In this document: positions 1 through 11,855 of the stretch, piece after piece
Layout: every line of letters starts with the position of its first letter
How positions within the stretch are numbered: position 1 is the first letter of the stretch
DNA from: Lingula anatina
Taxonomy: Eukaryota > Brachiopoda > Lingulata > Lingulida > Lingulidae
Direction: 5' to 3'
Length of the DNA stretch: 64,000 nt
Assembly (NCBI RefSeq): GCF_001039355.2
Contig: NW_019774469.1
Coordinates: 151,597 to 215,596, forward strand
Notes under the pieces: model-generated
Database searches by the model: none
The model's input: only the letters and a program-made list of their open reading frames with translations
What the model was told of the DNA's origin: nothing
Translations under genes and position numbers: made by a program

Positions 1-207
1 ACTGCAATGACGGGTGGACGGGGAAACATTGTGACATTCAGAAAAGTAAGTANTTGGTTTGAAAAAAAAGTGTTCGATCTCTTTTAGCAACAGATCCCTG
101 TGAAGGCCAAGTCTGTATTCACGGCAGTTGTAACGCTACATCTCCCTCTGACTACGTATGTAACTGCACTGACGGGTGGACGGGGAAACATTGTGACATT
201 CAGAAAA
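1..207 (+). repeat. Duplicated EGF exon end flanking an N
   Basis: Bases 1-51 and about 163-213 are almost identical (end of an EGF exon plus splice donor), with a single N at 52. Either two tandem EGF exons are present, as is usual in EGF-repeat genes, or two overlapping contig ends were joined at the N. Confidence 0.6.
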
Positions 208-3200
208 GTAAGTATAGCTACTTTAAAATCTGACATGGCTTAAAGATGAAAATCGTTACCTTCCAAAAGCTCACCTCTGAACAGTTGTGGATTTTTGGAA
301 CATTTCTAGATGCGCTTTAATAAGCTCTTAAAAACCGCGATAACGTTTGCCTGACAGGTTGAAATATAGTGAAATAAGGTAAAAGTCGACTAATGTTCCA
401 TTGCATGAATAATGCTCTTATAAAACAGGAGGCGGTTTTTGACTTTGGTTGGCAAGATCAGAAGTCAATATAGCATGATAACTGATAAATCAACTAACAC
501 TAACGATTGCACAGTGAGTGTGACACTCTCACAAGGCGATTTATTTCGTACATTCAGTTAATGGCGGCTGGTCGCAGTTCGGTAACTGGAGCACGTGTAG
601 CAGGTCATGTGGTGGTGGCACGAGGTGGCGTCACAGGTCATGTGACAGCCCCGTTCCAGCCAATGGCGGCGACCCGTGCGTGGGTTCTGACAGGGAGTAC
701 CAGAACTGTAACATTCAGAAGTGTGGTATGTACTAGTAGCCTTTCTTAAAAGGGTGACTTTCTTTGGTTCAAAGCAAGGGCGACACGCACTGTTCTTAAA
801 TCTTCATGTACAATTTGTTTTCCGACAATTTCTGTTTGTAGTTCCAAACTCAATTTTCCTACCGTTGCTCTTTTTTAGATATCATTTCCCATAAGTAATG
901 TCGACTGAAAACGACCACATACATTCTTTGTATACTTTTGTGTTATCGATTTTATACATTTTATACAAAGTTATTAATTAATAAGCCTATCTTTAAAAGT
1001 CAGATTGGACAATGATAATGGTTATCTTAACAGTAGATAGGAAGAGTAAAGACAATGACCGTCCTGTTTGGTTATCCCATAACGTTAGTTATTACAGTAA
1101 CTTACTTGTAATAACTAACACTATGATTACAAAAGTTAATGAAATAGAAATTGATGCCAGGTGGAAGTTCGCATCTAATTTAGTGTAACAAGTAACTCAT
1201 ATCCTGTCATTTAGTGGGGTGTTACTATAAGGGCGGTGTTTACAAGACAGGGGAGACTTGGAGTGATGGCTGTGATTACAACTGTCTTTGTGAAGACGAC
1301 ACAGTCGGCATCTACCACTGCAGCAGGATGTAAGTAGAGACTCCACCCATGACATGAACTTGGGTGGTTTATTAGAAATCTTTATGTTTTATTTTTTTTA
1401 TTTATTTTCATTATTAAAAAACGTTAATTAGAATGCAAATAGTAATATACTTGTACATGAAGGTGTCCTCCCCTTGTAGATTTTTTTTTCAGTATAAAAG
1501 TATGTGCAAATGCTAAATAGTAAAATTAACTTTAAAGACTTCCAAAATAAGATTCTATATTGCAAAGCTTCCACGAAAGAAAAGGTCTGTTCCATCTGAC
1601 TTAACAAACAAAAGTGAGATAAACTTTCATTTACCTGTAGTTATACTTATATAGTTTTTATACTTTTTATCTCCCATAACCATAATTACATTACAGAAAA
1701 AAAAACTGAAAATATTCTGCGACAAATGAAAAGTGGTATTCTTATTGTTTCAGGTGTCCGTCATTTCCGGTGATTCCCCCAAATTGTTCTCTGGTCTCGA
1801 GCACAGGCAAGTGCTGCAAGAAACTACAGTGTATTCAAGGTACGTTAGGCCTACCCCGGTACAGCCTATTGTTTTTCAAAGGCAACATCTACATGTATAT
1901 TATTTGCGATATAAACCGTAAACTGTAAAATACCGTGATAATCAATGAATAAATGATCAAAGAGTAAATAACATGGCAGGTGGCGTTACCTGTGAGTGAT
2001 GGACTTTTGGAAGCATTTTTACTGGTCTAATTCTGTTCATGCAGGAAGATTTCTACTTATCCGTATTTTATTCTTATCTTATTTCCCATAGTATAAAACA
2101 GTCTTTTATCTTTATTCACTGATTCTTCCACTCATTTCTGTGCAGAGCTTTCTATAATTGCGGATCATCTTACATTATTCTGTGGTTATCACAAAACTTA
2201 ACTTTTTGTCGATAGATGGCGCTACCACATCCATTATGCCCACCTGGACCGCGGATGTGGGTAGGTGTTACATCTTAGAAAAGGAATACTAATTCGCCAA
2301 GATTTACTAACAAATTTTTATTTCATCAGCGGGGCAGTAAGATTGAAATTAACGAAAAATAGAAGTTGGCAAAATTCAGATAAAGGTATTTTAATAATAA
2401 TCTTGAAAAAGATTTAAGAAAAATATTATTATGAAATAGAATTAGAAGTAATATTTTAGAACTCTTCCTCTCTTTCCATTGCAATCTCATCATATTATTA
2501 CGTGAATACTTGACGTGTATTGTATGTTAAATTGGATTTCAATAAAATGACCTACATTTACGTCAGTATGCTACATAGATATTGATGCACGTCTGTGTAG
2601 TTCTGTATGCGCGAATCTATTCTGTATACAACTTATAACATTAATTATCTTCCTGTATCTGTGCCCAGTGGTATCCCAGACTACCTTGGCAGCAACCTTC
2701 ACTGCTTCCCCAGCAACAGCCTCCATTGTAACACCATGTGAGTACTGCTAGGACTTTGTTGGCATATCTCAAAAAGTGGTGACTAATATATTTAAATGAA
2801 TGGTATAAGGAAGGTAAGAAAGAGCATGCGACTGCAGCATATGGCAGTGGGTATATTATGTATTTCAAGGTTTTAATCAAAAAGCGAAGAATAAACGAAC
2901 CAGTAAAGAAGGAACTGATTGAGTTGGGAAGGGCGTCAATGATGAAAGAATCGTAAAAAAAAAAAACGTCCAGTATACGTGGCTTCTGACATGTGCCCCT
3001 CTGCTGATGATACTCACTACCGGTGATGTCACAAAATTTTTTGCCTTTAATTCAGGTTTAAATCTGTTGATGTGAAAATAATAAAAACACCATTTACATT
3101 TTCAAGCAAAGAAGTGCATGTACAAGGGAACTTTGTATGACGAAGGACATAAATGGTATGATGGTTGTCAACATAAATGTGTGTGCAGACGTGATGGCCA

Positions 3201-3675
3201 ATACGCATGCGTAAACAGGTAAGCGTCAACATAAGGAAGTAGATATCAGCCTGGTTTGTGGATGTTCTACACAAACTATTTTAAAATATGTTAGAAACAA
3301 AGAAGGCAAAAAAACAAAGAAGGCAACATTAGTACAAAGAAATTTCCTTACACGGCAAAGATGAAAAAGGCATTAGTAAAAGCATATTTTGTCCGGAAAC
3401 ACTTCATTTTATTTATTGCATTAAACAAGGTAGAATGAATGATATTCGGAGTTTGTAAATTGATTTGTGTTTACAACCCACTGTACTGATTAAAGCAAGT
3501 CCGCCACATACCTTTATCCCTGTCTTCTGTTCTGTTTGTTGTTGTCAGGTGCCTGTACTGGGAGCTCCCACCAGCCTGCTCTCTCCTGCCGCCAGCCCCC
3601 GGGACCTGCTGCCCTACCCCCACGTGTCCCGGGAACTACACCATCAAGTACCCGGATGACTACACTGAAGATTGA
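1..3675 (+). CDS. Secreted EGF-TSP1-VWC-VWC multidomain protein, 3' part
   Basis: Nine exons with consistent phases can be read: 1-45, 88-207, 558-725, 1215-1329, 1754-1839, 2216-2260, 2669-2737, 3107-3218 and 3549-3675 (TGA). They give about 294 residues; the 5' end lies outside the window. Exon 88-207 is a six-cysteine EGF domain (DPCEGQVC...CNCTDGW). Exon 558-725 is a thrombospondin type 1 repeat with WSQFGNWSTC, CSRSCGGG and six cysteines. Exons 1215-1839 form one von Willebrand C domain (GCYYKGGVYKTGETW...CCKKLQC). Two short exons give a Thr/Ser-rich linker, and 3107-3675 form a second VWC domain (CMYKGTLYDEGHKWYDGC...CLYWELPPAC) ending YPDDYTED. Such combinations occur in extracellular matrix or BMP-binding proteins. 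No orthologue is recognised. A polyadenylation signal (AATAAA) lies at 3881-3886. The short exons 2216-2260 and 2669-2737 are the least certain, although their phases fit. Confidence 0.85.
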
Positions 3676-4390
3676 CTCTGTCACCATACTCATTGTTTCA
3701 GAGCATCTATTAGTAATAAGTTCGTTTTTCTGATAAAACCAAAAATAGGAAAGAAAGTATTTTGATACACATAAAGATACACATAAGGAGAGGAATGTAT
3801 AACATTCATAATTCCATACATATAAGGTCAGTGCATAGATAACTATGTCATGTGGAAGCTTATATTAAACCAGATCTGTAAATAAAACATTTTTGAAAAC
3901 GGAGTGACATATTTATAAACGCACTTTAATATTCAGTCACACTCCAAATGTAAACGGAACTCAGACTTTGTCACCGTTGTCGTCCGCACTTTTTTGATCA
4001 ATCTTTTTGTATTCCGTTTTTCCTTTTTTTGTTTTGTATATACCTACTTCAATATAATATACATTATTTTCTTTTGTACATTAAGGAGAGCATATTGTTC
4101 TGGAAGCGATATCTCCCTTTCCGTCTCAATGATATAGTTTATTGCAAAGAATCTACGTAAGCACAGTGGCTCTTGCTCTAAGGTTGTTCGTGTTATACCG
4201 TAAGCTCACATTTTGTTTCCTGCTCCAATTATAGCGAAGCCGTCTTGTCTGCAAATTTTAAAGATCTTCCAATCACCATATAAACATTTTTTCCGAATAT
4301 CAGGATCTGGTGACACCCGATTGTGCGGTTAATTATTTTTAAACTGCAGAAAACCTAAAAGCTCTTAATATAATAGACTTGTAAAATCTT
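3676..4390. other. 3'UTR and intergenic spacer
   Basis: AT-rich sequence after the EGF/TSP1/VWC gene, including its likely polyadenylation signal at 3881-3886. No further exon or recognisable repeat was seen before the duplicated block begins near 4390. Confidence 0.5.
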
Positions 4391-4535
4391 AATTGGGATA
4401 TGACGAGCAGACCAAATTAATTAATCGCCAGCGAAGTGTACACGACTTTGGCTGGAAAAAGAAATATACTGCACAAACGCAATCATATTGAGCCAGTGTG
4501 TATTACTGAAGTTGCTAAGACTTGGGGTCGGTTAC

Positions 4536-4539
<4 letters not shown>

Positions 4540-4607
<68 letters not shown>

Positions 4608-4612
4608 TTTTT
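4540..4612. repeat. (TA)n microsatellite and T tract
   Basis: About 25 TA units followed by a run of T, upstream of the copy A vWA gene. The matching place in copy B lacks it. Confidence 0.95.
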
Positions 4613-5152
4613 ACTATATATATATTTTACTTTACTAGTCAACCACCTGAAGGAAGTGTAGCAAACACTCAACTTCCAAAGATGGAGATGAAGTTGGGGC
4701 ACGTGCTCTGCCGGAAATGTTTGACAATGCAGTGTATTTGGAGGCTTTAAGGAAATTATTCATTTTCTTCGCTTGTGTAGAAAAAGCAGAGTAAAATTTA
4801 GATACACGTATGCTTACATAAATGTAAATCTTTCTGGATCAAGTATTCAGGATTTTTTTCCGTCGTTTTGAAATTGCATCCCAAACATTCCTGGCGGTGG
4901 TTTCTGATTGGTTCAATCTGACTTCCTCAATAAAGCACAAAGCACGCGTCAAAAATGTTCCGTAAACAAGGTTACTTTGACATGAACAAAAAGTCATTTA
5001 ATCTGAAATAAAATTAAATGTCCATCAACACATGTTCTCTCGAGACTAACTACTGAAATAACATTCAAAATGGCGCTGTTCCCGGTGTACCTCCAGGGTA
5101 CGAGGAAATAAGTTTAACTACTGTTTAATGGGGCAAAGTAAATACAGGTAAG

Positions 5153-5160
5153 TATAAAAA
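5153..5160 (+). promoter_or_regulatory. TATA box of vWA gene copy A
   Basis: TATAAAAA lies 75 bases upstream of the ATG at 5235. The same motif in the same context precedes copy B (13839-13846), so it has been conserved since duplication. Confidence 0.6.
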
Positions 5161-5234
5161 GTTGCCAGTCTCCGTGAAGCACCAATGAACTTCCTGTAGG
5201 CGATAAAGGAAGATCGCAACTGACGTCACTGAAG

Positions 5235-7524
5235 ATGAACCTACCTGCACTGCTACTGTTGACCGCCGTCGGCGCGGCGTGTATAAACCAGCGCGTGGAC
5301 GCTCTTACAATTGACCAAATCATTGATGCCCTGATGGGTGGCTCTCCTCCCCATTGGAAGGTGATGTTTGACCTAGACAGCAGCGGAAGCATCAACGCTG
5401 TCGAGTGGAACGATTCCATACAGGCGGCGAGGGTAAGTGCTTTGTGCTATTTACTGTAATTGCTGATGCAATAAATGGGTAACAGCTTAAACTCATCGGG
5501 GTGATTCATACATGTTGCATTAAAATAGAGGTCAAGTTTGAATAAGATCTTTTTTAAAATATTTTTTGTACTTATAGCCCCCCCCCCCCCCCCACACACA
5601 CACACACACACACAAGAAAAAAAGGTTGGTGATAGAGTAAAACTGCCACTTTTAATTGTGCTTTGCAAAACTTTGGGAAAGAAACGGTGCTGTGATACTG
5701 TTGTTCAAATAATATTGATATAATACTGACATCACCTCTACTACATTCATTATTCGTTTAGGATACCCTTTCCATAATTGACAACACCCCAGCTGCTGTC
5801 AGCGTCCATCCTGATAGACACAGGATCGGGTTGGTGCGGTTCTCTAGCACCGCTGTTACTCAAGTTATTTTCAGTTTGGGCACGCATGGGTTCTTTTTGG
5901 GTAACGATTTGGCAATTGCTGGTGTGGTGAAAGTAGGTACGATCGTCTACAGTGGAAATATGATTCAAAAAGTGAAATTTGAATTTTGCTCTGGTGTAAA
6001 GCATTGTACAAATATGTCAGTAATCAGCTGTAAAGCAGCGATGAATAATTAATATGTATTACTATATTACCTCCTTAAAACATCTATTGCGATGACTTGC
6101 ATCAATATAAACGTGCTTCTAATTTTGAACGTTAAGAGCAGAATCTTAAAACTTTGGTAAATAGTAAGTTTATAACCATTTAAGAGACGTAGGGTCCAAA
6201 GTTCGGTTCTGGGAAGAGTGACAGGTGCTGTTTTTATTATGCGAATGTTTGACCAAAATGATTTCCTAATATAAGAAAGAAAGGGAGAAGAGTTATCTCC
6301 ATTTCTACTGAAACTAGCACAATTTCTATACAATTACAGCCGGTGCAACAAACACAGTGTTAGGACTACATCTCTGTGAGATCGAATTTGGTGGCTCTGG
6401 CAAGCGACTGGTGTGGATGACAACAGACGGGAAATCTAATCAAGGGGGCGACCCAGTCGCCAAGGCAAAACTTATGCAGAAAAAAGGTAAACGTGATTTA
6501 AAGCATATGTGCACTATACAACATTGGTCAAAAAGGTTGTCCCACCCCCCTTTCCATGTACTTTTATTTACAAATGATTACCTTACAGCTGTAAATTGTT
6601 AGAAACAGTGCTTTTTATTACGGATACCGTGTCTTACATGATTAATGGTTTAAAAAATACAAAATAGTGGTGAAAATGTACATATTTTATTCCATTTTGT
6701 AAAATTTATAAGAGGTACCCCCTCAAATCAACTGTTTCACTGTGACGTCTACAGATGTAAAGAAATGTCTATAAAATTGAAAAGACGCCATCAAATGTCA
6801 CCAAATTCACACACAATTAGCATAAGGGTGTGCTCGTTAAAGGCCACGTGCCTAATAGCGTGTGCGTCTATCGCGTACTGCAATTATCTCCTGTAGACGG
6901 CGCGACAAGCCTTCAACATGGGTTACAATTCTGTTTTGTAGGATTGTCCCATTCATCCTAAAGAGCGTGGCGGAATCGGTCAAGATTATTTAGGAATTGG
7001 TTCTAAAGCCCATATTTGTGTAAAACTCTATTGTTTGCTCATGATAGATTTTACCCATCGTAAGGTGGCTATACAGAAAACAGGAAAAAGATCCCTGCGT
7101 CCCATGCTCACTTAACCTAGACGGTGAACATTTACAGGAAACAATGAACCATTTATGTGAATTTGCTTGCCGTTCTATAAAAAAAACTGGGTAACAAAAC
7201 CAAGATCTGATTAATGTCAAAGCTGTACCTTTCAATGGCTTCCCATTATTTCATTTTATTAGCATCAGTCAAAATAGCACTTAGGTCAACATTAATTCAT
7301 AGTGCTGTTGTTCTGTTTCAGGAATCGTAATCTGTGTCGTGGCCGTGGGACCCGATGCCGACATGGTTGAAATAAATGGCATGGCATCAAAGATAATGAT
7401 TCCTGGTTACCGCAGACCCCAACTCTGCGTCCTAGAGTTCGAGTCCTTCCAAGCCTATAAAACCGCTGCGCGTGACGCAAGAAGTAGAGTTGTGTCTGCA
7501 AGACGTAACCGAAGAATAAACTAG
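5235..7524 (+). CDS. Secreted single von Willebrand A-domain protein, copy A
   Basis: Four exons, 5235-5432, 5762-5936, 6340-6486 and 7322-7524 (TAG), encode 240 residues with matching phases. A hydrophobic signal peptide (MNLPALLLLTAVGAAC) starts the protein. The rest is one vWA domain: FDLDSSGSI supplies the DxSxS part of the metal-ion adhesion site, RIGLVRFSS and VIFSLG follow, GATNT supplies the MIDAS threonine, VWMTTDGKSN the MIDAS aspartate, and IVICVVAVGP the core strand before a basic tail (RRNRRIN). Such domains bind protein ligands through Mg2+, and secreted vWA proteins are common in extracellular matrices, including molluscan shell. DSSGSI resembles an EF-hand loop, but context supports MIDAS. 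Intron 3 holds a Tc1-like remnant. AATAAA is at 7780-7785. The specific function is unknown. Confidence 0.88.
5578..5614. repeat. C tract and (CA)n microsatellite
   Basis: A run of about 16 C followed by (CA)n in intron 1 of vWA copy A. Confidence 0.95.
6515..6995 (-). mobile_element. Tc1-like transposon remnant (3' part, minus orientation)
   Basis: Starts with a terminal repeat (ACATTGGTCAAAAAGGTTG). On the minus strand it reads as a decayed Tc1/mariner transposase tail, closely matching the remnant at 11040-11680 (for example GAATGGGACAAT and a shared AACAGAATTGT). It lies in intron 3 of vWA copy A; the copy B intron is short and lacks it, so insertion followed duplication. Confidence 0.7.
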
Positions 7525-8459
7525 GCTTAAGCTACGTACAGAAAGGCTCCTGGACAGAATAGGAAAGGACGTTCCTGTCGTCTGTTTTCACCTAACTGAT
7601 GAATTAACTATGCTAGCACCTCCGAAATATCAAATCTTTTGTGAATGCATAAATTCTTGCTCTGGTTATAGATGTAAAATGTAATGCCACATTTGTCCGT
7701 TACATCGGTGCTGACTTTTGCCGAGGACTTTCAGTTTCAGAATTACACTTTGTGTAACACAACATATATTACTAATAGAAATAAACAGCGGTTCAGGTAA
7801 TCGTTTGTTATGTGTTATTATATTTCTGAAGAAAGATCCTCTAAACCTGTTGATATAACTTTTTGATTTAAATTGTTTGTTGAAAACCAGCTTTTCTTTT
7901 TCAAAAATAAGAATTTGAAAATTGTTTGAATTTTCGTGTAACTGCCTGTTAAGGCTAGTTGGACCCCAGGGTAAGTTGGCCCCCATGAATTTATGGAAAA
8001 GTAACTATAGGCTAAAAGAATTAATCACGTCATTTAATTAAGTGAGTGACCGTATCCAACAGTGCTAAGATAGCGTCGACAGTGAGTCCTAATGAAATAA
8101 TTTAGCATATTAAAGTATTTTAATTACAGATACTTGATGGAGAGGGGGGCAACTTACCCCGGGGTCCAACTAGCTCCGGTCTACCCTTTATTATCCTTGG
8201 TGCTACTACCGGTAAATAAGTCCTCTAACTACCAGAGAAGTTCGAAGGGGGAGGGTATGACAAGGTAAAAAGATGGCTGGATGGCAGTCTGGGATTGAGT
8301 TCTTTCCTTGGAAAGACGTTTTCCTAAGTGCTTCCTTACTTATCAGGCGCAAGGTGACAGAAAGTCCCCCATCACAGAGAGGCTACAATGTATTATATGG
8401 GGCGAGTATGGGCGAGTTATGGAATAGAGACGCTTGCGCACGTTTGCAATGCGCGATGC

Positions 8460-8597
8460 TTTCGAGATCCGGGGCCCAGACCAGTCATGCGCCATTCAGT
8501 TATGGATTGAGGGTGTGGAGGGTTAGTTGGGGGTACAAGCAATCCGAGGGCTGTCATCCGTCCCCCCCCCCTTTGAATAATCGTTGATCTGCCCCTG
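8460..8597. repeat. MITE-like fragment ending in CCCCTGA-type terminus
   Basis: C-rich tract followed by TTTGAATAATCGTTGATC and TGCCCCTGAG. The equivalent place in copy B (18420-18555) keeps TTTGAATAATCATTGATC. It is related to the G/C-tract family at 25.2, 29.6 and 34.6 kb. Confidence 0.4.
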
Positions 8598-9196
8598 AGT
8601 TTTAGCAGCTAGAGCCTAGAGATCATTTATAGGTTATCCACCCGATATTTAGCAAATGTAGCTATGACTTTTATGAGCATATAAAATGTGCTAAACATGT
8701 TCGTGTTGACATATTGAAACACATAGCCTAAACTTACTGATTTTGTTTGTAAAATCAAGACGTGTTAAACTAGTATAAATACGACTTGCAATTAAATGTA
8801 TTAGTATTAGTATTTTCAAAGAGACATTTAATGTTCGGTTTGACCGGTATCTTCTTGAGCATTTTCAAAATTTTTGTACAATTTATAGCCGCATTTTGAA
8901 AGCTTTGGTAAAAGTCCACTGCATTGTTGACATTGTTGAACTCCAGAAAAATTAATGTTTTAACATAAAACTATAAGAAATGCAGTTACGTTAATTAAAC
9001 TGTTATTTGATATTTTAGGGATATTGTTATGATATCCCTATGGATTTCATCGCTCAAAATCATTGAAACTTCGCTACAAAACAGTTTAAAGTCAAATATA
9101 AAAGTCTAAGAATTATACAGAAATCATATAAAAATTTATTTAAAAATGTGCAGTTAAAAACTAAAACAACATGATAAGGCTTAATTCCTCAGTGCT

Positions 9197-9197
<1 letters not shown>

Positions 9198-9249
<52 letters not shown>
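9198..9249. repeat. (TAA)n microsatellite
   Basis: About 17 TAA units in the 3' flank of galaxin-like copy A, absent from the matching position in copy B (about 19845). Confidence 0.95.
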
Positions 9250-9250
<1 letters not shown>

Positions 9251-9389
9251 GAATAAAAATAAAAAAACATGATACAATTAATTCCACGATGCTCTCATTG
9301 TAAAGTCAGCTCAAGGTCTTAACTGGAGAGAGAGGGAGCCTTGCTGGGCGTTTCTTCATAGCTCTTATCACAACAGGCAGCAAAGTTTC

Positions 9390-9725
9390 TTAATAATTCT
9401 TGCCGTAGCCGTAGCCAGCGTCGTATCTGGGGGCGTAACCAGCGTCGTAACCTTTGTTGTAGCCGTAGTTGACGTGGACGCGTGGAAGACCTGGACACTG
9501 GGCAGGCTTGTTGATGACCAAGTGACCGGCACAGCAGTCCTGGTAGCGTCTGTTGTAGATCACTCCGCCACAGCAATCCTCGTTGTAGGTGCTGTAGGCG
9601 TTGCCGCCGCAGCTAGTGGAGAAAAAAGTGTAACGTTATAAATACGTATCAGACCAATCTATACTGGGTTGCAATACATGGTGATACTCAGTCTTTTTTA
9701 AGATAGAATACTATCCCTTTTGAAG

Positions 9726-9774
<49 letters not shown>

Positions 9775-10220
9775 AACATATAGGCATTTTCGTATAACTA
9801 CATGTATAGTACGTATTTAACAAGACTTTTGAAAACACTTTTAACCATACTCCGCAGCAATTTAACTTGTTGCACGCTCTTATTCCTCTAAAATTATCTA
9901 AGAATTCAAAACGGTAGATCAAACAATGTGGAACTTGTCCAATAAGTATATTGATCACAGAGATGTTATGAGAAAGTCGCCAAATCCACAGGCAGCATAA
10001 TTTTCAACATAAAATTCAAAATTCACAACGTTCATTGAGACGTCATTACTCACCTAGAGATATAATCCTCAGGGCGGCCTGCAATCTGGTAGCCGTAGCC
10101 TGTCTTGGCGTAGCCGCGGGTGTTATACCCGTATCCATGGCGACCATAGCTGCCGATCCTGTCCACGTAGACAGCGGTGGCTGCGGCCACTAGAAGGGTG
10201 AGGACGACCAGCTTCATCAT
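9390..10220 (-). CDS. Secreted Tyr/Gly-rich galaxin-like protein, copy A
   Basis: Two exons on the minus strand: 10220-10054 (ATG; donor GTGAGT) and 9612-9390 (TAA), 129 residues. The N-terminus MMKLVVLTLLVAAATAV is a signal peptide. A Tyr/Gly-rich stretch follows (RHGYGYNTRGYAKTGYGY). Exon 2 encodes a cysteine module, CGGNAYSTYNEDCCGG, then a second CC pair in RYQDCCAG. Paired CC spacing of this kind resembles galaxin repeats found in coral and mollusc skeletal proteins. It ends in a low-complexity GYDAGYAPRYDAGYGYGKNY tail. The gene converges with the vWA gene, 1.9 kb apart. A TATA motif lies at 10306-10313, and TTTATT (polyadenylation signal on this strand) at 9135-9140. The matrix role is inferred from composition only. 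An alternative start is the second Met. Confidence 0.82.
9729..9771. repeat. (AG)n microsatellite
   Basis: Pure AG run in the intron of galaxin-like copy A. The orthologous run in copy B (20318-20341) is about half as long. Confidence 0.95.
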
Positions 10221-10305
10221 CTTGAACTTGTGACAGCAGGACCACGGGGCGACTGGGACAGTTAGTGTTTTGCCAGCAAGATGCCAGAGACGAACATTGG
10301 CGCAG

Positions 10306-10313
10306 TTTTTATA
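10306..10313 (-). promoter_or_regulatory. TATA box of galaxin-like gene copy A
   Basis: TATAAAAA on the minus strand, about 90 bases upstream of the ATG (10220). The flanking 200 bases are nearly identical in copy B. Confidence 0.6.
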
Positions 10314-11039
10314 CAAGCTGGTTGTCGTGTTTACTGTCATCACACGGGGGACCCAACCAAAGGTGATGAAAACCCGTTTACTAGGCACACAGTCACCGCT
10401 TCATGTGGTCCTGTTGAAGACTGCAACTACTTGTACGCGTTACTACTAATGAAACAAAAGTATTGTAGCTGTTAATGATGTTCTTTCTCGACACCGACGC
10501 TTAAGCTCCTCATGTTTTATTTAAGAGGTCTGGTTAAGTGTGTATATTATGCTGCAGCGTCTCCGCCTGTCACAGTAAATGAGTTGACCAACACCTGGGG
10601 CACTATGACACACAATTAGTCGTTTACCCGCTGTTATCGTCACCACGATCACGTGAGGGACAGAGGACATTAAATATGATTTATGCCGTGTGTCCTCACC
10701 TTTAATAAGTGTAAATCGGGGAAGATTAAAAGGGATTCAACACCCCTGTTTTAGCTCCTTAAAAGGCTATGAATAAAGACACCGAAAAACATCAGAAACA
10801 CAATTAATCAAAGAATTGCTGTTTGTACTACAGTGTTGATTTGCCCAGTCTTATAAATACGTCTGCAAGCAGACGAAATATTGGATGGTAAGATCAGACA
10901 AATATATGTAGCTATAGACAAAATAATCTTCACAAGTCTTGCTCAGTCTTATTTTTAATTATGTCCGATCTTCTCGTCTCTGGCTTTAAGCTCAAAGTAA
11001 AGTATCTCTTGGGAAATAATGATAAACTGAGATACTGCA

Positions 11040-11740
11040 GGCGTCATCGTGGAAATGCATTTGCTCACAAATCTCCTACGCTGAATGATTTGTTGCAGAG
11101 ACCCAATGTTCTGAGGCTGGAGAAACCGTCTTTGAGCCCTGTTATTAACCTTACTAAACATCTGTGGCATGAATTGAAGTGTGCAATGCAAAGAGAACCA
11201 AACCCCTTATAATCTGGACCAACTTCCACAAGCTCTTTAGGAAGAATGGGACAATATCCCATAAAACAGAATTGTTACCCTTGTTGAATGCAGGCCGCGC
11301 CACCTACAGGAGGTAATTGGTACGCAGTAAACACAAACGGACAAGGAGCCGTTAACGAGGACGCTCTAATGCTAAATGTGTGTACATTTGGTGACATTTG
11401 GTGGTGTCATTTCAATTTAATGGGCATTTTTTTTTATCTTCCTGGAAATGACAGTGGAACATCGGATATGAAGGGGTACATGTAATAAATGTGAATAAAT
11501 GGTATTGAATATGGATATCTTAACGGCTAGTTTGTATTTTCTGTACCACTAATCATGTTAGTTATGGCATCTGGAATGAAAATCACCATTCATAGCAATT
11601 AACTTTTGCGATGTGATCATTTATACATGAAACTGAGGATGGGACAACCATATTGACCAATGTTGTATATACAGTATATGTCACAAAAAGAAATAAAAAA
11701 ACAGTAGTTATTTTACCACTACAGCAAGGGGTTAAGGGCT
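11040..11740 (+). mobile_element. Tc1-like transposon remnant (transposase tail and 3' end)
   Basis: The + strand encodes a decayed Tc1/IS630-type transposase tail: LSPVINLTKHLWHELK resembles the family SPDLNPIEHLWDELK around the last catalytic acid, which is Thr here, followed by a match to the usual EEWDNIP segment (RKNGTIS). It ends with a terminal repeat near 11650-11675 (ACCATATTGACCAATGTTG). It interrupts sequence that is continuous in copy B near 21500, so it is an insertion specific to copy A. Inactive: catalytic core missing or mutated and frame broken. Confidence 0.7.
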
Positions 11741-11855
11741 ATAGTTTGCTGTAGAGTCAATTTAGAGAGTAGCATTTGTAGAGTCCACGACATACTACTT
11801 GATATGCAATAATAATACACCCCTAACGACAACTGAGTAGTAGTATTAGTAACTT

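Larger units (their letters stand above)
4390..11855. repeat. Segmental duplication, copy A (vWA + galaxin-like pair)
   Basis: Homology to copy B (13150-21625) can be followed from the shared stretch near 4400/13165 (GCAGACCAAA), through the 5' flank of the vWA gene, all exons of both genes, the galaxin-like promoter (about 10300/20855) and the shared tail (CCCTAACGACAACTGAGTA at 11822 and 21591). Copy A alone carries Tc1-like remnants at 6515-6995 and about 11040-11740 and a (TAA)n expansion at 9198-9249. Confidence 0.9.

Noticed and set aside
5235-5432. EF-hand in the vWA proteins (DLDSSGSI)
   Set aside because: The segment resembles a calcium loop, but later motifs (GATNT, TTDGKSN, AVGP) place it as the vWA MIDAS DxSxS motif.
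8273-8587. 104-codon open frame on +
   Set aside because: Runs into a C tract of a MITE-like fragment, and the copy B counterpart is not conserved as a frame.
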